64,000 bases of DNA from Tuwongella immobilis (GTDB taxonomy: Bacteria > Planctomycetota > Planctomycetia > Gemmatales > Gemmataceae): assembly GCF_901538355.1 (NCBI RefSeq), contig NZ_LR593887.1:3014920-3078919 (forward strand). The letters run 5' to 3'. A program made the translations under genes and the position numbers. This document shows positions 59,232-64,000 of this stretch, one piece after another. Each line of letters begins with the position of its first letter. Position 1 is the stretch's first letter. Under the pieces are notes generated by a model. The model saw only the letters and a list, made by a program, of their open reading frames with translations. It searched no databases and was not told the origin of the DNA.

Positions 59232-60058
59232 CCGCGGGGAATTCGGGTGATGATCTGCTCCGGTCATTTGTCGCCCAGTTCAACCTCGATCAGCTCCTGT
59301 ACCATCCTCGGGCGACCGGTGAAGGGGTGCGAATCGCCGTCATCGATGGCGGGATCGATCGTCGCGTGATCGAGTCGCGCTTCGCCGCGCTGGCCGATCC
59401 AATCGAGCCCATCGAAGGGGCGATCTTCTCCGCCTCCGCGCCGGACCCGCTGCCGTATCTGGGCGAACAGAGTTCACCCCACGGAACGGCCGTGGCGGAT
59501 ATTCTGCTGCGATTGGCGCCTCGTGCCAAATTATTCTCGGCGGATGTCTTCGGTCCCAGTGGCGCCAGCGATGTCGATACGCTGGTCCGTGCGGTGCGTC
59601 ATGCCATGGATCATTGGCATTGCAAGATTATCAACCTGTCGTTGGGGATCTCCGAAGATCGACTCCAACCACTTCCCAAACGTCAGAAGCTCCTGCGACT
59701 CATGGAGGAAGCGTACTATCGCGATGTGCTGATCTTTGCGGCGGCGAACAACGATCATCCCGTCTCGAAAAGCTACCCCTCGGCGTTCTCCCTCCCGTTG
59801 ATTTCGGTCAACAAGGGGGCGTTCTCGCATCCGTTTGGATTTGCCTATCATCTCAGCGAAACCATCGAGTTTGAAGCATTCGCGCAAAGCAATTTCGGCC
59901 CATACGGACCCGAACCCGCCACCAGTTGGGCGACGCCACACCTCGCCGGAATCACCGCGAAACTCCTCTCCCTTCGCCCCAGTTTGAAGGTGTTCGAAAT
60001 CAAAACCCTGTTGTACTGGATGACGCAGTTGCGCGATCCATCGGGAATCGAAACATGA
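59228..60058 (+). CDS. Subtilisin-like (S8) serine protease, compact and leaderless
   Basis: A 276-residue protease domain alone. The triad is visible: Asp40 in RIAVIDGGID, His85 in SPHGTAVA, Ser233 in PATSWATPHLAG; the oxyanion Asn is in FAAANND. There is no signal peptide and no propeptide, so it probably acts in the cytoplasm and needs control by partners. It lies after the receiver-GAF gene (ATGA overlap) and before the double trypsin-fold gene (ATGA overlap at 60055-60058). The last 30 residues continue the S8 helix and stop early. An active fold is likely; substrates are unknown. Confidence 0.92.
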   Translation: MTAGNSGDDLLRSFVAQFNLDQLLYHPRATGEGVRIAVIDGGIDRRVIESRFAALADPIEPIEGAIFSASAPDPLPYLGEQSSPHGTAVADILLRLAPRAKLFSADVFGPSGASDVDTLVRAVRHAMDHWHCKIINLSLGISEDRLQPLPKRQKLLRLMEEAYYRDVLIFAAANNDHPVSKSYPSAFSLPLISVNKGAFSHPFGFAYHLSETIEFEAFAQSNFGPYGPEPATSWATPHLAGITAKLLSLRPSLKVFEIKTLLYWMTQLRDPSGIET

Positions 60059-62376
60059 TCAACGCCTGCGTCACGCTGTGGCTGGGGATTGCGATGCTCG
60101 CGCCGGTGGACTCAGTGGAACCGATTGCTTCCACGGTGGCGGTGATCCCTGCTGGCGAAGGGGGTGGGACCGGCGTTGTGATCGATCGGGAACGGCGATG
60201 GATTCTCACGGCGGCGCATGTGGTCGGTTCCGCAAAGCAGGTCGAACTATTCTTTCCGCGACGCGATTCCGCCGGCGGGTGGCTGAGTCATCGCGATTCG
60301 TATCTGGGCGACCGCGCCACATTGCGGCCGTTGGGGTTGGTCCAAACGGCGACGGTCGTGCGGCGATCGAGCGAGCTTGACCTCGCCCTGTTGGAGTGCG
60401 CCAAAATCCCGGATGGTATCCCCGCAATTGCGATGGCGGAGGCGGGCAAGATTGGCGAGCCGATTCGCCTGTGGGGAAATCGTCGAGATGTCGAGACATT
60501 CTGGAATGAGACGACTGGCACGATTCGTCAACTGCGCATGCCGTCGGAAGGATACTGGGTGGGGCGGGAGGCGTTCGCGGAGAAATCTCCAACGATGCTA
60601 TTGCAAGTGCCCGCGCTGCAAGGGGATAGCGGTGGGCCGGTCGTGAATTCACGCGGCGAATTGGTCGGTATGTTCGCGGCCACGGCGGGGCGAGCGCCGG
60701 AGTTGGGATACGCGATTCCGGTTGGGTCGATTCGCGCATTCCTGAAAGGGAAATCGCCTTCATCGACAACGATTTCCACGGATATTCCGGCGACGCTGCG
60801 AATGATGTCTGCCGTTGCGCGGGTGAATCCCTTGGCGACTACCGACCGTTGTGCGGCGATTTGCATCGATCGCGCGGCGGGAATCTTCCTCACAACAACG
60901 GCTGCCGTGGGGAAAAGCGACCGAGTCACGTTGTTATTGCCGAAAATCGAGGCCAACAGTCTGATTGCGGATTGGAGTGCGTATGCCGATCATTTCGCAT
61001 TGGCGAGCTCCGGGAATTGGCTCGCCGGTTGGGTGATCCATCGGGATGCGAAATCGGGAGTGGCGGTCGTTCGAGTGGCCCAACTGCCCGATTCCGTGCA
61101 GGCGATTCCGCTGGCTGATCGCACGCTTCAGGTGGGGGATCGCATCTCGACGGTGCAGCACGCCTTGGGTGTATCGGTGGGCTGGCTGGTGGGGCGTGGC
61201 TCGATTCGGCAGCGCGAACGTGGCGGCGATGTGGGAGTGGGGCGGTGGTTGGTGCAGTTGCCGGTGCAATCGCGGGCGTCCGGGGCGCCGATTCTCGACG
61301 ATTCGGGGAGCTTGCAAGGAATCCTACTGCCGATGGAAGGCATCGGTGGGAGTCTGGGTTATGCCTGCGATACCGCGACGATTCGGGAGCTGTTGCGTCC
61401 TCTGGCTTCGCAGATGAATCCGAAGAATGCGGCCGATTGGTCCACCATTGCGACTGGGCATCAATCGATCGCCGATGTGCCGGGTGCGATTCTGGCCTGG
61501 AACCAAGTTCTTCGGCACGATCCGCAATCGATTCCGGCCCGGATGGCGCTGGCGAACGCGGCTCGCTCTCGTGGAGATGTCCGCGAATTCGAGCAACTTT
61601 GGCGATCGATTCCGGAATCCGAGGCGAAGGCGTTGCAATGGGTGGAATGGCAGATGACCGAACTCCCACCGACCGAGTTCGTCAAACTCCTTCACCGGGT
61701 GAAAACCGACTATCCCAAATCGGAGCGAATCAGCCTGTTGGAGTTGCAATGGGCCGTTCGGGAAGGGGATCGCGCGGGCTGGCAGCGTCTGCAACTGCAA
61801 TTGCGCGAGCGATTTTCGAATTCCGCAGAATTCCGCGCAATCCTCGCCCAGGCCGCCGCATCTGGAGGGGTATGGGATTCGGCCTTTGCCGATCTGGACA
61901 TCGCATTGGAACAATCACCGACTCGCCCCGACTGGTTGGCTTTGCGAATCGAATGGCGGATTCGTCGCTCGGAATGGAAACAAGCCATTGCCGATTGCCG
62001 GACCTTGTTAGAATTCAACCCCTGTGATGGGAAGACGTTACGACGATTGCTGCCGTTGGAACTTCGGGAACGAAATGATCTGGCAGCTGAGTCGATGAGT
62101 CGAGATTGGGTGCGACTGTCGCCACAAGCGATCCGTGAGGTCATGACGGTCTGGCAGGCCGAGCGAATTCGGCGACGGGACGCCGGGGCATCGGCGTGGA
62201 TGCAAGCGGAATTGCTGAATCGGGGCATGCGAGCCTGTCGCGCGGGATTACCCCCCGATTCAACGATTGCGGTGGGGCCGACGGGGATTCAATCCGCCGA
62301 TTCTGAAAGAGCGGAACTGTGGTTGCAACGGTTCGATCGCTGGGTTGAAGCGGGCGATTCGACCCCGCAAAATTGA
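60055..62376 (+). CDS. Trypsin-like protease with a second, degenerate protease domain and TPR tail
   Basis: A 773-residue protein. The N-terminus is a short hydrophobic stretch (TLWLGIAMLAP), a possible leader. Domain 1 (about residues 22-232) has the trypsin triad: His55 in LTAAHVV, Asp109 in SSELDLALLE, Ser192 in LQGDSGGPVV. Domain 2 (about 255-450) repeats the fold but reads FLTTTAAVG at the His site, SGVAVVRV at the Asp site and SRASGAPIL at the Ser site, so His and Asp are lost and Ser409 remains. About 320 residues of TPR-like helices follow. It is the last gene of the operon. Domain 2 may bind or inhibit rather than cut. Confidence 0.9.
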   Translation: MINACVTLWLGIAMLAPVDSVEPIASTVAVIPAGEGGGTGVVIDRERRWILTAAHVVGSAKQVELFFPRRDSAGGWLSHRDSYLGDRATLRPLGLVQTATVVRRSSELDLALLECAKIPDGIPAIAMAEAGKIGEPIRLWGNRRDVETFWNETTGTIRQLRMPSEGYWVGREAFAEKSPTMLLQVPALQGDSGGPVVNSRGELVGMFAATAGRAPELGYAIPVGSIRAFLKGKSPSSTTISTDIPATLRMMSAVARVNPLATTDRCAAICIDRAAGIFLTTTAAVGKSDRVTLLLPKIEANSLIADWSAYADHFALASSGNWLAGWVIHRDAKSGVAVVRVAQLPDSVQAIPLADRTLQVGDRISTVQHALGVSVGWLVGRGSIRQRERGGDVGVGRWLVQLPVQSRASGAPILDDSGSLQGILLPMEGIGGSLGYACDTATIRELLRPLASQMNPKNAADWSTIATGHQSIADVPGAILAWNQVLRHDPQSIPARMALANAARSRGDVREFEQLWRSIPESEAKALQWVEWQMTELPPTEFVKLLHRVKTDYPKSERISLLELQWAVREGDRAGWQRLQLQLRERFSNSAEFRAILAQAAASGGVWDSAFADLDIALEQSPTRPDWLALRIEWRIRRSEWKQAIADCRTLLEFNPCDGKTLRRLLPLELRERNDLAAESMSRDWVRLSPQAIREVMTVWQAERIRRRDAGASAWMQAELLNRGMRACRAGLPPDSTIAVGPTGIQSADSERAELWLQRFDRWVEAGDSTPQN

Positions 62377-62471
62377 TGCGTCACCAGATGAGCCGCGTGG
62401 GGTTCATTCTTGGAGTCCTGATTCCTTCCGCTGGATGATCGATTCGATTGGTACGATCCGGGAGACGAGAG

Positions 62472-63191
62472 ATGACGACGACGTGGATTCGCCGAGTGAT
62501 CGGCATGCTGGCATTGGTCGCCTTGCTTGGGCTGACCAGCATTTCTGAAGCACAACAACCCGGTGGCAAGCGACAAGGCGGTCGTCCGGGCGGTGGTTTT
62601 GGCGGCTTCGGCGGCGGATTTGGCGGCGCTGGCGGCGGCGGCTGGACCGGCGTGATGAATTTCCCCGGTGTGCGCGAAGAACTCAAGCTGTCGGAAGAAC
62701 AGCAAGAAGAATTCGGCAAACTGATGTCCGAACAACGCGAAAAACAAAAGGGAATCTTCGAAAAGATGAAGGATCTCTCGCGTGAAGAACGGATGACCAA
62801 GTTCAACGAACTCCGCAAGGAAATGTCGGAAGAAAACACCAAGAATCTGACCAAAGTGCTGAAGCCGGAACAAATCACCCGGTTGAAGCAAATTTACTTC
62901 CAGCAAATTGGCGTGCTGGGCTACGAAGACAGCGACGATCTGAAGAAAGAATTGTCGCTGAGCGAAGATCAACGCGAAAAGCTGAAGTCGATCAGCACGG
63001 ATTTCCGCAAGGATATGCAAGATTTGTTCTCGGGCGGACCGGGGAATGCCGGGAATTTTGAGAAGATGCAGATGATTCGCAAAGAAGCGATGGAATCCGC
63101 CCAAAATCTCCTGACCGACGACCAAAAGAAGAAGTGGGAATCGCTGGTGGGCGAGCCGTTTGAAATGCGAATTCGCCGTCGCGATAACTGA
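62472..63191 (+). CDS. Secreted helical protein with Gly-rich leader (Spy/LTxxQ-like)
   Basis: A 239-residue protein. A signal peptide (RRVIGMLALVALLGLTSISEA) is followed by a Gly-rich linker (residues about 28-60, GGGFGGFGGGFGGAGG) and two helical regions that each contain a repeated LSEEQQEEF or LSEDQREKL motif plus LTDDQKKKW near the end. This recalls Spy/CpxP proteins with their LTxxQ motif, periplasmic chaperones or sensors. It starts 95 bp after the protease operon and has its own ribosome binding site, so it may be separate. Assignment to the Spy superfamily is a tentative reading of the repeats. Confidence 0.75.
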   Translation: MTTTWIRRVIGMLALVALLGLTSISEAQQPGGKRQGGRPGGGFGGFGGGFGGAGGGGWTGVMNFPGVREELKLSEEQQEEFGKLMSEQREKQKGIFEKMKDLSREERMTKFNELRKEMSEENTKNLTKVLKPEQITRLKQIYFQQIGVLGYEDSDDLKKELSLSEDQREKLKSISTDFRKDMQDLFSGGPGNAGNFEKMQMIRKEAMESAQNLLTDDQKKKWESLVGEPFEMRIRRRDN

Positions 63192-63355
63192 TCCCAACCG
63201 GTTGAAGGCATCCGTGGCACCCCACATGCCGTGGAGCGGGCATCGATCGAAGCCATCCCAGCTTCGTCGGTGCCTGTCTTCGTTTGAATCGATTGCACTT
63301 CTTGCCATGCCGCGCGAAAAGTTCTCTGAGAATTCACCACTTTTTCAGCAGATGA

Positions 63356-63384
63356 TTGCTTGCCTGAGATAGGCCGATTACACT
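63356..63384 (+). promoter_or_regulatory. Predicted promoter of the gene at 63467
   Basis: TTGCTT (63356-63361), 17-bp spacer, TACACT (63379-63384), 82 bp before the start. Confidence 0.45.
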
Positions 63385-63466
63385 GCAAGCACGGATTTCT
63401 CGGCGAAGCTCTCGCACCGAGATACGATTCCGCCTCGCCATCGATTTTGACTGGAAAGGGCCCTCA

Positions 63467-64000
63467 ATGTCGCACCGATTGGATCGTCGTGACTTCCTGC
63501 AAACGACCGCTGCCATCAGCGCCTCGGCGTGGTTGCTGCAAGATGAGTTGGTGACTGCTGCGGAACGCAAATCGCCCAACGAAAAGCTGAACATCGGCTT
63601 GATTGGTGCGGGCGGTAAGGGCGAAGCCAATCGCGATGGCGTGGCCAGCGAAAATATCGTCGCCCTTTGCGATGTGGATGACAACCGCGCGGCCAACTCG
63701 TTCCGCAAGTATCCGAAGGCGGCTCGCTATCGTGATTTCCGCCAAATGCTGGAAAAAGAAAAGCTCGATGCCGTCGTGGTCAGCACGCCCGATCACACGC
63801 ACGCGATTGCGGCCATCTCGGCGATGAAACTCGGGCTGCATGTGTATTGCGAAAAGCCGCTGACCTGGTCGGTCGAAGAAGCGCGATTGATGACCAAAGT
63901 GGCCCGCGAGCAAAAAGTCGCCACGCAAATGGGCAACCAAGGGACCGCCGAAAGCGGACTCCGCCAAGCGGTCGAAGTGATCCAAGCAGGCACTATCGGC
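63467..64000 (+). CDS. Gfo/Idh/MocA oxidoreductase with Tat-type leader, cut by the window end
   Basis: The frame is open from ATG 63467 to the last base (178 codons visible). The leader SHRLDRRDFLQTTAAISASAW is a twin-arginine signal, so this member is exported in folded form. LNIGLIGAGGKGEANRDGV gives the Rossmann GxGxxG loop, and AVVVSTPDHTHAIAAISAMKLGLHVYCEKPLTWSVEEARLM carries the conserved EKP. GNQGTAESGLRQAVEVIQAG is typical of secreted planctomycete members. The catalytic C-terminal domain lies outside the window. GGAAAGGG precedes the start. Substrates are probably sugars or cyclitols; this is inference. Confidence 0.92.
   Translation, partial: MSHRLDRRDFLQTTAAISASAWLLQDELVTAAERKSPNEKLNIGLIGAGGKGEANRDGVASENIVALCDVDDNRAANSFRKYPKAARYRDFRQMLEKEKLDAVVVSTPDHTHAIAAISAMKLGLHVYCEKPLTWSVEEARLMTKVAREQKVATQMGNQGTAESGLRQAVEVIQAGTIG

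Noticed and set aside
1-64000. CRISPR array, prophage or integron
   Set aside because: No regularly spaced repeats, integrase, phage structural gene or attC-like series was seen.

Overview
The window looks like chromosomal DNA of a planctomycete, most likely of the Gemmata/Tuwongella group. The evidence is its gene families: three DUF1501 proteins, a cytochrome-c/DUF1549/DUF1553 (PSD1) protein, three TIGR03067 lipocalin-like proteins, a TIGR02996 leucine-rich-repeat protein, a sigma factor overlapping a TPR-kinase gene, and secreted NHL and Kelch propellers. The species call is an inference. About 55 protein genes, one pseudogene and two tRNAs can be supported. There is no rRNA, insertion sequence or CRISPR array.

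Layout. 1-4.4 kb: two Gly/Pro/Met-rich proteins (the first cut by the window edge), a hypothetical gene, tatA and tRNA-Val(CAC). 4.7-15.8 kb: a Kelch propeller, a DJ-1/PfpI protein, YchF, an NHL protein, a ceramidase-like protein, a NatAB-type ABC exporter with a structured leader, a membrane protein and the LRR protein. 16-22 kb: DUF1501, a thioredoxin-like protein and the sigma factor/Ser-Thr kinase pair. 22-28 kb: the TIGR03067 array, then a DUF1501/PSD1 pair. 28-36 kb: a GIY-YIG protein, a glycosyltransferase, DprA, a DUF486 protein, a Gfo/Idh/MocA oxidoreductase, an LpxL-like acyltransferase, UbiX and an acyl-CoA synthetase. 36-37 kb: a low-information stretch with a decayed NAD(P)H-binding gene and tRNA-Arg(TCG). 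37-45 kb: hpf, a PTS IIA gene, HPr and enzyme I; then a DUF2344 protein and an RNase E/G whose S1 domain carries an insert of about 500 residues. 45-52 kb: a parvulin, DUF1501, small hypotheticals, an MntR-like regulator, hisF and pilT. 62.5-64 kb: a Spy-like protein and the start of a second Gfo/Idh/MocA protein.

The most interesting region is 52270-62376. Eight genes on one strand overlap by a few bases or sit one base apart: a large helical-repeat protein, a J-like protein without HPD, a GrpE-like protein, an Hsp70 paralogue with an Asp-rich insert, a zinc-ribbon protein, a receiver-GAF protein, a subtilisin-like protease and a double-trypsin-fold/TPR protein whose second protease domain has lost His and Asp. 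The arrangement suggests a co-expressed chaperone-protease system with its own signal-input protein. I cannot name a described system that matches it. A strong 12-bp hairpin separates it from hisF-pilT.

Several promoters fit a sigma-70 pattern with TACAAT-like -10 boxes. Many long open frames opposite real genes are shadows and were left out.
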